Origin: Sodiomyces alkalinus F11
Taxonomy: Eukaryota; Ascomycota; Sordariomycetes; Glomerellales; Plectosphaerellaceae
Direction: 5' to 3'
DNA length: 64,000 nucleotides
NCBI RefSeq assembly: GCF_003711515.1
Contig: NW_021167081.1
Span: 62,001-126,000 of the forward strand
Shown: piece after piece, positions 51,213 to 63,100 of the stretch
Position numbering within the stretch: position 1 is the first letter of the stretch
How the letters are laid out: every line of letters starts with the position of its first letter
The notes under the pieces: model-generated
The model's input: only the letters and a program-made list of their open reading frames with translations
What the model was told of the DNA's origin: nothing
Databases searched by the model: none
Made by a program: the position numbers and the translations under genes

Positions 51213-51686
51213 TCACCCGGATCCAGCGCTTCCCCCAAGACCGGAGCCGGGTGCACTCTCAGGCGATATCCCATCGTCTGCCTCCACCCAGCTCGATTCA
51301 GATCCAAGTGGCATCCACCCCATCGCGAAGGAGACGTCCGCGGGCAAACATTTCTCGGGGATACCGCCAAGCCAGCTAAAGATTCTGCCGCTGTCCCAGT
51401 ACCCAGGCAGCAAGCGGTCCCAGGGGTGTGCCATCGCTATCGGGCCCCCGCCTGCTTGTCCCGTGGCTTGGCGTGCCCAACAGCTGTCCGAATCCCGCTC
51501 GCGTCTTCCTGGTTGTTTGTACGGCGGAGACACGTCGTCGTTCTTGTCGTGACAGGGGTCGGCGGTGCTATCTTTGCGGGGCGTCGCTGTTTTGTCCTGC
51601 TTGCCGGGCTCGATATCGCGGGAAGCTTGGGGCCATCCTTTTCTGCATCTAGCCCCGTCAGAGCGAGATTGGTTGTCGTTGGCCAT
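51213..51686 (-). CDS. Weak single-exon ORF, unknown
   Basis: Starts at ATG 51686 (MANDNQSRSDGARCRKGWPQ) in good initiation context and runs 157 residues to TGA. The first half is hydrophilic and charged, the second half is Gly/Ser-rich with aromatic residues (WDRLLPGYWDSGRIFSWLGG). Third positions are moderately GC-rich. No family is recognised, and a plus-strand frame overlaps most of it, so one or both may be chance. It ends close to a minus-strand Gly-Ser run. Reported for completeness only. Confidence 0.3.
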   Translation of the reverse strand: MANDNQSRSDGARCRKGWPQASRDIEPGKQDKTATPRKDSTADPCHDKNDDVSPPYKQPGRRERDSDSCWARQATGQAGGGPIAMAHPWDRLLPGYWDSGRIFSWLGGIPEKCLPADVSFAMGWMPLGSESSWVEADDGISPESAPGSGLGGSAGSG

Positions 51687-51991
51687 CACTCTGGAAAAGA
51701 GGGTTGAACCGATAACTATCGACAACGAATGATAGGAAATAAGAATGTCGGAATGTCTTTGTTGGACGACAGTCTACCTATGCTTCGGGACTGAATGCGA
51801 TAGCGATGAAAATATAATGACCCAGATCTCATCTTGGTTTTCCGGATGCCATAGACGGTTGGGGACAGGAGGAAAAACACAGGACAGGGTGAACAATACT
51901 CAAAGTTTAATCGCTTCCATCTGGAACGGCAGACCTCTCCTGCCTTGCAGGTGTTGAGACCACAGAAGGTTTCGAGTCTTTCGTACCTTAC
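51687..51991. other. Short spacer before the small Nudix gene 3' end
   Basis: About 300 bp separating the weak ORF from the Nudix gene, both on the minus strand. No motif recognised. Confidence 0.4.
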
Positions 51992-52722
51992 CTATCGCAT
52001 CAACTTGTCCAAGTCCGAGGGTTGTTCAAACAGATGTACCAACGGCAAGAACAGCTCGGCCCTCTGCCCATCCGCTTCGACGTCCCCTTTTCCTTCTCCC
52101 AGCGCCCGCATCTCGGCCCACGACTTCCAGAACCAAGCTGGGCACTTGTCAGGTTCCATCGCCTTCGCCGTACCCCGTTAGCTCGAGCACTCACAAGAGG
52201 GAGGAAAGAACATGGCAATTCTGGAAAGAGAAAACTCACCACAGGCTGAGCACCCGCCTCCTCCATCACGCACTCGACAAACACGGTAACGTAATGCTTC
52301 CCCAACGACCCAAACACGTCGTTCGTCACAGCCACCACCTTGACGCCGCGCACTCGCAGTCCCGTCTCCTCCAGCGCCTCCCGCTCCGCGCACGCGAAGA
52401 AGCTCTCCCCGTGTTCCAGGTGGCCGCCCGGCAGCTGCCATGTTCCTATATCGCACGCGCCCGCGGAGTTAGCAGCCCGCTTGGGGGGGGTTTCACTTTC
52501 AACATCAAAATCCATCTTGCGGGCACAGGCAAGGAAGAGAGTAACGATATTTGTTGCGTCAGAATACAAGAAGAAGAAAAGGGAAAAAAAGAAATTACCT
52601 GATCCGTGGCTGCTCAACCTCTTTCCGCAGACGACCTGGCCTTGCGCATTGGTGATGATGGATGCGACCCCGACGCGCGGGTGAGGGGGGCCGCCCGTAG
52701 TCGCTGTGCTTGGAGCCGCCAT
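51992..52722 (-). CDS. Small Nudix hydrolase, NUDT15/MutT-like
   Basis: Three exons, 52722-52599, 52445-52240 and 52162-51992, give 166 residues. Begins MAAPSTATTGGPPHPRVGVA; the first strand block is GVASIITNAQGQVVCGKR. The Nudix box is textbook: G49-x5-E55-x7-REALEETGL (63-71), preceded by TWQLPGGHLEHGE. Then VFVECVMEEAGAQP and, in exon 3, EPDKCPAWFWKSWAEM, as in NUDT15-like nucleotide diphosphatases. It should hydrolyse nucleoside di- or triphosphates, possibly damaged ones, in cytosol or nucleus. Exon 3 was placed because it restores the family EP-x-K-C-x-x-W block; branch site GCTAAC and an AAG acceptor support it. The 5' LTR of a retrotransposon starts only 234 bp upstream of the ATG. 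Confidence 0.88.
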
Positions 52723-52955
52723 CCTGCAAGAATACGGTATACCTAGCAACTTCGCCGTAGGTATAGGTACCCTAGATGTACAAAAGTCGACCTCGACGGT
52801 CGCTGATACTGACGGGACAAAAAGGGCCGGACCATGTGTTGAACGGTCTCCCGTCATCCTGAGTCTGAGCGGTCGACTCTCTCCATCGATCCAAGGAACC
52901 GGGCCGGCTTCGGATGTTGGCGTATTACATAAGCAGGCTAAAAAGGGGTCATAAC
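52723..52955. other. Short promoter of the Nudix gene, bounded by a retrotransposon
   Basis: 233 bp only, between the Nudix start codon and the first LTR base. Ends with the left target-site duplication ATAAC (52951-52955). A GGTATAGGTACC word lies at 52758-52769. Confidence 0.6.
52951..52955 (+). repeat. Left target-site duplication (ATAAC)
   Basis: Five bases directly before the 5' LTR. Match the five after the 3' LTR (ACAAC, 60096-60100) except for one C-to-T in CpA context. Confidence 0.7.
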
Positions 52956-53151
52956 TATCATATTCTATCACGTGAGCCACGGTATAGTGCTCTCCTATTA
53001 GTTGGAGGTGCCCTACTATCCTCGCTTAGAAGGTGGCAGATATATTTAGGACACGTATACCCGTCCCCTTTTTCTTTCTCTTTTATATATAATATAATTA
53101 TATATTTCCTGAATTAACGCTCCCTATAAGCACGCTCCCGTTAATTCAATA
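52956..53151 (+). repeat. 5' LTR
   Basis: 196 bp. Aligns throughout with 59902-60095: about 15 differences, all transitions, plus one 2-bp (TA) indel. Shared core includes GCCACGGTATAGTGCTCTCC. It carries TCACGTGA at 52968-52975; the other LTR has TTATATAA there. Confidence 0.95.
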
Positions 53152-53256
53152 GTTATAAGCCCGGGTAATAGTAGTAACTAGTAACTTCCTGCTAATCTAT
53201 TATCTACGTTTATTTTTATATACTTCTATAGTATTACGGAGCCCTCCTACGCTCTC

Positions 53257-56200
53257 TCTCCTAATAATAAGCTTTTATTCGCTAAACCCTTACTCGATAC
53301 TATATCGAATAAGCTTAAGATCACGGCTAAAGCGCTCGGTATCCCGCGCCTTAAATCCACGCGGTAATAGGCCGATTAGATCTTCTATATCCAGTCGTAT
53401 ACGTAAGGGATAAAGGTCTAGGCACTGCTCGATTCTAGCTAAAAGGATTAGCTAAATAACTGTCCTGAGTATATTATGCCTAAATCCCTGGATTAACTGC
53501 GCGAATAGTATTCCTAAGGCGAGGGCGATAATACTATCGTGCCCTCGACGCAAGAGCTTATACGCCTCGCCGAAATCGAGAACTAGTAGACTATAGCCTA
53601 GAATTAAAAGCTTAGTCGCCTTATTAAGGCGCTCGATAAGGCTAATTAACTGCTTAAAACCACCGTGGAGACCTCTGCTTATTAATAGGCTATCGAAGAA
53701 GCTATTAAGAGATATCCCGGCTATAATAGAGAAAAATAAAATAGACACTTTACGTTACGCCATATAATAAAAGAACTTAAGAGTAGCTTTACTCTAAGTA
53801 GTATTTATACGAAGAAAGAGGTAAGACGAGTATACGAAAAGTATCTATAAGACGCTTATTAAGCTAATACTAAAGTGGCTATATAGTATACGGAGTGGAA
53901 TACCCTTATTAGACGCGCACGTTAGTAAAAGGTAGCCGAGATTAAAGGACTTACTACTATTCGGAACTTTCTTATAGTAGTTAGATAGAAGTCTACGCCT
54001 ATTTAGGCAGAAACTAAGCTTTAGCAGCTAGTAATAAAAGAGGTCCGCGGCGACGAGATTTCCGATCTTCTAATATACGGCCGCGAGTTTAACGCTATTA
54101 TAAGCGCTCTAACCACGGACGGTATACGCTACAGCGTATACACGACCCTAGGAGACCGCTTAGATAATAACGAAGGCGGAAAGAAGCCTAAGAAAAAGAG
54201 CACTAATTACCCCTATTAACGCGAATATACTTAGAAGCCAGAGCACTATAATAAGCTAGAGTACGCTCTAACCGGAAAATACGAGTAGAGATCTAATACC
54301 TACGTTAATAATAAGTGGTATAAGGAGATACGGAAGGAGATTAAGCTCCTAAAGTGGAAGAGTTTACGCGAAAAACTATTCAAAAAGGGATAGGAAAGCT
54401 CGGAGAGCGGTAATAGTAAGGGAGATAGGTATCCTAGGGAGGTTATTATAACTATCCTGGATCCCGCCTTTATCTATACTATAGAAAAGGTCCCTAGAAT
54501 CTACGCCGCGCTCCGACTAGGCCCCTACCCGCTCTTATAAAGCACTCTTTTTAATAATTACGGCGTAACTCACCTTATTAACTTAATCGACCTGCTTATT
54601 CCAGGCTCTTTTGTTCCTATAAAGGGATCTATCGAATCCGGTATAACCGACTTTCCGATTATTAGCAAAGGTAAACGGCTTCTTAAGGGAATCCTTAATA
54701 AACCTTTAGGTACTCCGAAAGCTAACTTAGAGCTTAACGATATAGTTATCGTAGAGGGATTTTACACGAATATTATATCGAAAGCTCTATTATATAAGGT
54801 TAGGATTTAGTATTCGGGATATAACTACTTATTACGCTTTAGAACGGCGGAGAAGAGCATAGTCTTATTAAAGCTGCTTCGACGCTTTAATATAACTATC
54901 CTTTAGTATAAGCTAATTTTATCTTCTTCTTCTTATTCGTTATTCTAATCGATACTATATAGTGTTATTCCGATTAATTACGACTATTAATATATACTAG
55001 TTATAGTAGTCGATCGACTAATAAGAGCTTACCGATATTACCAACCTTCCCGAGACTCTCCGCGTCCACGAGTCGACGAAGAATAGTTATAGCACTTAAG
55101 AGTAGGCTATCTTAGACTAAGCGCTCTACGAGTATTAGTTCGTAACGCTAGGAACGTGTTAATTAAGGGAACTAAGCAGATAGACTACGAGATATACTCT
55201 AGAACCTGGGCACGTTAAGTTATATCTCGATACACGTTAGAATACCACTCCCCACGACCGTTTTAACGTATTTATTAGGATTTTTAAGAGCTACCTAAGA
55301 GCTATAACGGTATACGATATCTTCTTATAATAAAGAACGAATATAGCGGCTGGATCTATATACTGCCTTTGGCTTCGAAAAACAGCGTTACGGTTTATAA
55401 CGCGCTGTAAGCCTTTAAACGATAGGTTAATCGGCAGTTTATATTATATATTTGTAAAATACGTAGTGATAATAAGCCCTTAATCGTTAATCTAGCAGGG
55501 GATTTAATAACCCAGGTATAGGCGAACAGTTAAGGGATCGATATAGAAATTATACCGCCCTATACCTATAAACCGAACGGAGGTAGCGAAAGAGCCGGTT
55601 AACTGATTATTATAAAGTCTAATACTATACTTAATGGAGCAGGAATTCTACTAGATAAATAGCCAGAGAGTACTTAAACGGTAGCGTTATTATATAATAT
55701 AAGTCCCTTATAATAATACGATAGAAATCCCTAGTAGAAATCCTCGATTTATAGTTTAGAGATAATACGCCGATTCTGGTAAGAGAGTATATAGCCGACC
55801 TACGCCCTAATTAGAGTGGTATTTGTACTTATAGCTACCGCGCCTATCTAATAGCGAGGGATAAGGAGGCTAGGAGGAATAGAAACTATATAAGGTTTAA
55901 CTAAGGGGATATATTAGGTATTTTATAGGTTACGTTACCTATAATATTTACCGAGTATAGATTCTATAGCTTTAAAAGGTTATTATAACGCGTAATATAT
56001 AGTTTAATAAGCAGCTATTTTATAAACCATGGCTCGAAGAAGCAGAATAGATCCCGGAGCCCGAGGCGAGGAACTAGCTTATAACTTATAAAATATAAGA
56101 AGATAAAGATAACGACTTTATCCGATAGGCCTACCCTCCGCGTGGATTAATTAATAGCGCACTTTCTAGAGAATAAGTATAGTCCACGGGTTCGAACTCG

Positions 56201-57832
56201 GGGGTAGGAGTAGTAGAGGCTGAATTAGACGCTTTATCGCCACTACTAGATATACCTAGTGCACCCGAACCGCCCGTAACAGGACTTTAAACCCCACGCG
56301 TAATACCTGATCCTTAGAGTAGGAATCTTTAGGTTATAAGCGTAGAGCCGTAGTCTTCGGAGGAACTCTTAATTAATAATTCTTCCAATTAATAAGATAA
56401 CGGAGCGGCTACTAAAGAAGATACCGTAACCGATACGCTAGGATTATATATACTAGAGCTTAATACGGACACTTCGACGATTTTAACTATAGAAAGGAGT
56501 ACGTAGGCGACGGTATAGGGACTAGCTACCCTTAATCCGCACCACGGTATTAGTCGCACTATAGCGTCCGGATCTAAACCACCTATCCGACCGACTCCTA
56601 AGGTGACCGCCTATTAAAGAAAAAAGAGCATATTAGTAAAGGAAGTAACGCGCGCTAGCGTAAGAATCACCGATCGCCGTGCTTAAGGAAAGACTATTTG
56701 GATTAATCCACGGATATATTAGGTAGAGCCAGATAAGCCTTTAATATATACCTTTTTTTTATCTAATTAATAAGAAGAGTGCTAGGACAGGCTAAAAGGG
56801 CTTCTAACCTTTGATTTAATAATTCTTAGAGTAGCCGATACTAAAATAAATACCCGTTCGAATACTAAAAAACAGGCTATAACGTCACCGAAGCCCTTAA
56901 TCGACGGTAGGGTTTATCGCGACCAACTAAAGGCTATATTAAGGTATTAGCGGGAGCTTACTAACTACCCGATACGTAAACGGTTTAAGGAAGCCGCGTA
57001 GAAGGAGGTGAATAAGCTAATTAAGAAGCGTATATAGAGAGAAATTAAGCGCTTAGAGGCGAAGTTAAAGTCTTTTCCGTTAAAGTGGGTTTTTACCTAT
57101 AAGTTCGACTAAGACGGATATCTTAAACGATATAAGGCACGCTTATATATTCAAGGGGACCTATAAGAGAGCTTAATAATTAAGGGAACCTACGTAGTAA
57201 CGCTCGCTGCACGATCTTTTTATATTATTATAGCCCTAACTGCTTAGTTTAATCTAGAGGTTAAGTAACTTAATATCGTTAACGCCTTCGTTAACGCCTA
57301 AAGGAGTAAAACAGGAACGCCCGTTATATACGAACTTCCTGATAGATTTAAGTAGCCCGATAAGTGCTTAAAGCTCGATAAAGCACTATATAGACTACAC
57401 GACTCGCCTAGACTATAGTTTTAGACCTTCGCGGCCATCCTGATAAACTTAGGGATAGAGGCTAATAAGGAAGAACTATGCCTATTCTACACTAAGGCTT
57501 AAGATGTATTCGTTATCTTCTTTATAGACGATATTCTTATATTATTTTATAGAGATAATGCTATAAACGGCCTTAGGACTATCGAAGGGATTAAAGTAAG
57601 GTTCGAGGTATCGGAAAAGGGGGAAGCCGATTAGTTTTTAGATATTAAGATTACTCGAGATCGCCCTCGACGTAAGGTTTTCCTCTCCTACGACTTATAT
57701 ATCGAAAAGATTATAGCTAGGTTTAACTTAGACGCTCTAAACACCTACCTAGTAATCCTTATTCCCGTTATAGAATACCGGAAAAGAGAAGACGAAGCCA
57801 CCGCTTAAGAGATTAAATCTTATTAAGAAAAG
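53257..57832 (+). pseudogene. Degenerate copia gag-pol (gag, protease, integrase, RT)
   Basis: One frame, interrupted by TAA/TAG only, runs from about 53257 through gag, a protease-like site near 54554 (NNYGVTHLI, for the DSGATHH-type motif), and integrase (IRSDN for the second Asp near 55459; PPYTYKPNGGSERAG for the Glu region near 55555-55600). RT lies in another frame: KWVFTYKFD, then GYLKRYKARL (about 57083-57150) and the catalytic FFIDDIL (about 57518-57540). So at least one indel or frameshift separates integrase from RT between about 55.7 and 57.0 kb. Many stops are TAG or TAA where CAG, CAA or TGG is expected, the RIP pattern. The gene cannot make protein. It is cut by the N gap before RNase H. 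Confidence 0.85.
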
Positions 57833-58494
57833 NNNNNNNNNNNNNNNNNNNNNNNNNNNNNNNNNNNNNNNNNNNNNNNNNNNNNNNNNNNNNNNNNNNN
57901 NNNNNNNNNNNNNNNNNNNNNNNNNNNNNNNNNNNNNNNNNNNNNNNNNNNNNNNNNNNNNNNNNNNNNNNNNNNNNNNNNNNNNNNNNNNNNNNNNNNN
58001 NNNNNNNNNNNNNNNNNNNNNNNNNNNNNNNNNNNNNNNNNNNNNNNNNNNNNNNNNNNNNNNNNNNNNNNNNNNNNNNNNNNNNNNNNNNNNNNNNNNN
58101 NNNNNNNNNNNNNNNNNNNNNNNNNNNNNNNNNNNNNNNNNNNNNNNNNNNNNNNNNNNNNNNNNNNNNNNNNNNNNNNNNNNNNNNNNNNNNNNNNNNN
58201 NNNNNNNNNNNNNNNNNNNNNNNNNNNNNNNNNNNNNNNNNNNNNNNNNNNNNNNNNNNNNNNNNNNNNNNNNNNNNNNNNNNNNNNNNNNNNNNNNNNN
58301 NNNNNNNNNNNNNNNNNNNNNNNNNNNNNNNNNNNNNNNNNNNNNNNNNNNNNNNNNNNNNNNNNNNNNNNNNNNNNNNNNNNNNNNNNNNNNNNNNNNN
58401 NNNNNNNNNNNNNNNNNNNNNNNNNNNNNNNNNNNNNNNNNNNNNNNNNNNNNNNNNNNNNNNNNNNNNNNNNNNNNNNNNNNNNNNNNNNNNN
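57833..58494. other. Sequence gap (662 N) in the retrotransposon
   Basis: Falls directly after the RT palm region, so RNase H and the end of pol are not visible. Confidence 0.97.
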
Positions 58495-58599
58495 CTAAAA
58501 CACTATACTAAAACCTAAAAGCAAAACCTAAAATATAAAAAGAAGTATACTAGATAATTCACTAAGCTCTATTAGTACTATCCTAAGCACCGTCCTGCG

Positions 58600-59500
58600 T
58601 AATATTTACGCTATTTCCTTTAGCCGGAGGAGTAATAATAAAACCGTTTTCCCGTAAAATATCTATTATAACCCCTGTAAGCTAGGAGGTAGAGGTGGTG
58701 GTCGGCGTACTAGGACCTTAGTTAGAAGCTCCCTTAAGCTCCTCCTCCTTAAAGAACTTCTTATTATTATCGTCATCCATTAGTTTAATTATAAACTTCA
58801 CGGTTTACTTAAGCTTAGCGAAGAACTGCGCGAAACTAGTTAGTTAGAGTATTAAACTTTAGAAATAAAGCGAAAAACGCACCTTCTGATTATTATCGTT
58901 AGAGTCCTTATTAATCTTACGGACTATAACACAGTTAAAAAGAATTTTAACTAAAGAGATAAGGCTAGTAAAACTATAAGTATAGGTTAGCGGTCGTAAA
59001 GCTTAATAGCGTATATATCTTCGAGCTAATACGAAATAGAGTACACGATTATAATCGTAAAACGCCTTAGATAGGGGGTAAGAACTTATAGAGGGTGGTA
59101 TGCATAGTTTCTATCCTTACACTTTTAGTAGCGATAGGAGCGGCCAGGAACGGAAATATAGTAATTAAACGAGCGCTAATTCCCCGAATAAATACCCTTT
59201 ATATATTCTAGGCAGGGCAGATTAAATAGAACCGGAATAAAATCATCCTCGGTATTCTTATTATTATTATTACTGCCCTTAGCAGTCTTCTAAGGAGTTA
59301 GCTTAGAATAGAGTAGAGATATCGTAGACTAATACTCGGAAATAACTTATAGAAGCACCCTTCTTAGTGCCGGCTTTGCCCTTAGTCTTCTTCACACTAT
59401 TAGCCGAGGCTTTCTTAGCTACCGCGGCACGGGTAACGGCCGAGAGGGTGGGAGGAGCCTAAAACGACGCTACTAGTTAGCACGCGCCACCGAAAACAAA
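58600..59500 (-). pseudogene. Antisense ORF between pol and 3' LTR
   Basis: The minus strand reads as protein in two successive frames with few stops. The upstream part (about 59465-59310) gives a basic, Ala/Lys-rich stretch: LSAVTRAAVAKKASANSVKK, then TKGKAGTKKGASISYFR. The next (about 59300-59000) gives KTAKGSNNNNKNTEDDFIPV, LFNLPCLEYIKGIYSGN, RSFNYYISVPGRS and RNYAYHPL. A later block starts MDDDNNKKFFKEEELKG at 58780. Interruptions are TAG/TAA. No family is recognised. Sense-strand frames here are not convincing. It may be a retrotransposon-borne antisense gene, or a captured host or second-element fragment. Boundaries are approximate. Confidence 0.5.
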
Positions 59501-59901
59501 GCTCCGATACTCACTATATCGCTATTATTATTGTTTTTATTACTATTGATGGGAAAATCGGAAAAATTGGTTCAAAAATCGTTAAAAATTCCTCGAAAAA
59601 ATAACGGCACGAGAGGTTATAAGAGGGAGGATCTAAAAGCTCTAAAACGCCGGCATAATGTCTTTAATTTAGCTACGGAAGGCCCTATTATCACCTATTT
59701 ACTACTACTATTAATAGCACTTTTCCTTTATTATTTACTACTATTTTTTTATTTTATTTTATAGCTTTTATTCCTGTCTTTTAACTCGATATTAAGGGCA
59801 TCACACGACCCTTTAAGGCTATTTTAAGGTTAAAAACAAGGCTAGGTTAAGGTTAGGCTGAGTAATCGTTCCGCTAATCACAGCGTAATAATTAGGGGGT
59901 G

Positions 59902-60095
59902 TGTTATATTCTATTATATAAGCCACGGTATAGTGCTCTCCTATTAGTTAGAGGTGCCCTACTATCCTCGCTTAGAAGGTGGCAGATGTATTTAGGACAC
60001 GTATACCCGCCCCCTTTTTCTTTCTCTTTTATATAATACAATCATATATTTCCTGAATCAACGCTCCCTGTAAGCACGCTCCCGTCAATTCAACA
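59902..60095 (+). repeat. 3' LTR
   Basis: 194 bp, starts TGTTATATTC, ends CAATTCAACA. Keeps intact TG and CA termini, whereas the 5' LTR has TA at both ends. Differences between LTRs run both ways (C to T and G to A in each copy), so both were mutated after insertion. Confidence 0.95.
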
Positions 60096-60100
60096 ACAAC
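60096..60100 (+). repeat. Right target-site duplication (ACAAC)
   Basis: Five bases directly after the 3' LTR; partner of 52951-52955. Five bases is the usual Ty1/copia duplication length. Confidence 0.7.
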
Positions 60101-60195
60101 GGCCTCAACGGTCACGACCCACCCCTGAACCAGGTATACAGGTACAACTGACAAGTTACAACATCATCTCAAAGTCGGCATTCGCATTTTCTGTT

Positions 60196-63100
60196 CTACA
60201 GCCCTCCCCACGACCCAGGCGGCGGGGGCTGACTCGCTATACTTGGCTTTTCCAATCCCCTCAACGTCTCTTGCCAGCTCTGCCAGTTGATATCCTCCAA
60301 GTCCAGGTTCATGTCCACGTTATCTATTGGTACATCGTCAAAAAGCCCGCCGCCCGTCATCATCTGGTCGCCATCCGACCAGAGCCATGGCGGCGGGTCA
60401 TTCTTGGCCCCGGGCGCCGTTGTCGGCAGCGGTAGCGGTGGTGGTGGTGGTGGTGGTGGTTGTGGCCGCAGTTGCGGTTGTTGCGATTGTTGTAATTGTT
60501 GCCGATGTTGTTGATGAGCTTGGTGCTCTTGTTGATATTGGTGTGTTTGCAGCCCCATGCCATGCACTGGCGGCGGTAACTGCTGCTGTTGTGATCGCCG
60601 CGAGAAGGCCGTCTCGACCGTTTCAGTCATAGCCGGGGATGGGACCCCCGAGACATTCATGGAATGCTGTCCACCTAGGGCCGCGGTAGCCGCCACGGAA
60701 GGGTAAAGTGCATGACTGGTCGTCGTCGTCGTCGTCCTCGTCGCCGCCGACGTCGTCTGACTGACATACGGCTGTTGCCACATGGCAGACGACGAACCAA
60801 ATTCCCCTCGAGTTAGCATCGTATTGTCTGAACGCCCCATCTCCGTGGGCTGAGGAGGAGGCGGTGGCGGTGGCGGTGGCGGTGGTACCGCCGACAGCAT
60901 GGACATGGTTCCGTCGTTGGATTGTGATCGCGACGACACAGCGGCATCTGGGCTCATCCCACCAGCTGACGACTGCGAGGAGCCGCCTCCGCCTCCGCCG
61001 CCGCCGCCATGGTTTGGCCGGGCGACGGCCGGCGTCTGATGCGGGATGGGCCCCTGAGGCGGCAACGGGCTGGTGGTTTCAGGCCGCACGACCTTGCGCC
61101 ATCGGGTACGCAGTTGCGCGACGCTTTCCATGCCCGGCACGGGATCGATCCGCTCAAAAGACGGCGCAAAGCCGTCCTCGCCGTCCAACCGGTACGTCGT
61201 GGCCGGGTCGGCCCGGAGGCGCGCGATTTCGGCTTGCCGATGCCTCCTCGCCTTGAGGTACAGCTTCTTGATGGGGATCCAGACGGCCATGTGGTCCGAC
61301 TCCTTGGCCGAATCCACGGGGTGGTCGTACACGAGGATGCTGGCCGCCTTCCAGGCACGCTCGCACGTCGGCGACCACGGCCGGCGGGACATCTCGATCA
61401 GCATGTACGCGATGGCGTTCCACTGGCGGTACGTCTTGAACAGCCAGCGCCACTTCTGGAAGCGCGGGTCCGTGTTGAGGATGTGGTTGTACTCGACGAC
61501 TTCGATGGTCGAGACGAAAAGCCGGTCGCGGATGTCGGCGGACAGTTCCGGCCCGCTGCCCGGGAAGAGCATGGGCTGGTAGATGACGAGCCCCATCTTG
61601 GCCATGACGACGCGCGCCACCATGGCGGCCATCCAGAAGAGGGGGTCGTCGCCGGTCACGCAGTGTTTGAGGAAGTTCTCCTCCACGCGGTCGTACACCT
61701 CCATCAGGAGCCGTTCCCGCTCCTCGCGACCGGCAGCCGCGTTGTTGACGTTGACCGGACCCGCTTCGGCCGAAAAGTGGTGGAGGCGCCTCGCCAAGGC
61801 GGAAAGCTCGTAGCGGACCACGCTCATGGCGCAATCGGTTCGGCCTTCCCGGGCCTTGGGCGTTTCCGTGGTGGAAGGGCTGATATCCGAGTCGTCGATG
61901 TTCAAGGGCAACTTGGTGTCGAAAGACCGAGGTTGGATGATGAGCTCGGTGCCCGACTCCTCGGTCGACCGCAGGTCGAGGGCGCATATGGCCCACCACA
62001 GTCGTCGCCTCATCTCCACCTCAAAAGGCGGAAGCCCTAGCTTGAGGCCGTCGCGGTGAAGGCCCAGGCCCTGGGCCATTCGCACGACAAGTGCCGTCAG
62101 GGTCCAACAGAAGCGCGTGTCGTCCTGTCGCCTGACGACGATGAGGAAGAGGGTGAAGGCTTGGAGAACGGACATGTCGGAGGTGTTGAGGAAGTTGCCC
62201 TTGGCCAGGGCCTGTTCAAGGCCGAATCGGTACCGCGACAGCAGAAGGGCCTTGGAAGACGCCAGGTGGGCTTGCACATCTTCTTCCTCGAGCGAGGTGA
62301 TGGTCGCGTAGTACACGGAGAAGACGAGGGCTTCGTTGCCGGGGCTGAGGTCAACGGTCTGCTCGACCATGCCCTGGAATAACCTATCCATGGAAGGGAC
62401 GTGCAAGACTTTGACAAGCGGCTCCACGTTCTCCTGGTATGTCTTCCACATGTAGAGTATCTGGGACGGCGGAGGATGGAACTTGCTCAGGTCGGCTTCG
62501 ACCGACCGATAAGCGAAGAGGAAGCCCTGATGCTGGCTCGAATGGGAATGGGAACCGAGGGCGGATTCGGGCGAAGGGTCGGGGGTGATTTCGTCTTCGG
62601 TGTCGCCCGGGTCGTCGCTAAGGGTGTGCATCTCGGATCGGAGTTCGTCGAGCTATTTTGTGCGAGAAAGATTACCAATGGTCAGTCGACGTGACCGCAG
62701 ATCTTTGCGCTTGAGAGGGCAGTGGGGGGAGGGGGGCGGTAATTTAGGGGGGCGGTAATTTTAAGGGGGCCTCAGATTTACCTCGTCGTTCAGTTTGGAC
62801 AGAAATGCGTTGCTAATATAGCGGGCGGTCGTGCCGCCGTCGTGAAGCACCAACCTCCCCAGTTGCTTGTGCATATTCTCCGGTTTCCCGTCAAGATGGC
62901 GGCGCAAGTCGGCCTCTGCCTCGGCCTCGGCTTCCGATCCAGACCGATACGTGTGGGCGGCGCGTTGCGAAGCCTTCGGGGCGCCACTTCCCCCCCTGGC
63001 GGACGAAGGGGGGGACGTGCTGTTATGGCGAGGATTCGGGGAGGCGGCGGGGCTGGAATTCTTGTCCACGTCAATGTTGATATCGTCCATCACGTCGACG

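Larger units (their letters stand above)
52956..60095 (+). mobile_element. Ty1/copia LTR retrotransposon, RIP-degraded
   Basis: A 7.1-kb element with 196- and 194-bp LTRs, ending in TG...CA (left end mutated to TA...TA). It is flanked by ATAAC (52951-52955) and ACAAC (60096-60100), a 5-bp target duplication differing by one CpA-to-TpA change. Internal order gag, protease, integrase, RT identifies Ty1/copia. The interior is AT-rich and TpA-rich with many TAA/TAG stops, as RIP leaves. A 662-N gap falls where RNase H is expected. Before the 3' LTR is a polypurine tract (AGGGGGTG, 59894-59901). A minus-strand ORF lies between the gap and the 3' LTR. Confidence 0.93.

Noticed and set aside
56180..56206. 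tRNA-like T-loop word (GGGTTCGAACTC)
   Set aside because: No acceptor stem, D-loop or anticodon arm around it; it lies in RIP-mutated retrotransposon sequence.
59531..59764. 77-residue plus-strand frame with hydrophobic end
   Set aside because: AT-rich, inside the retrotransposon, made of TTA/TTT-type low-complexity codons; no support.
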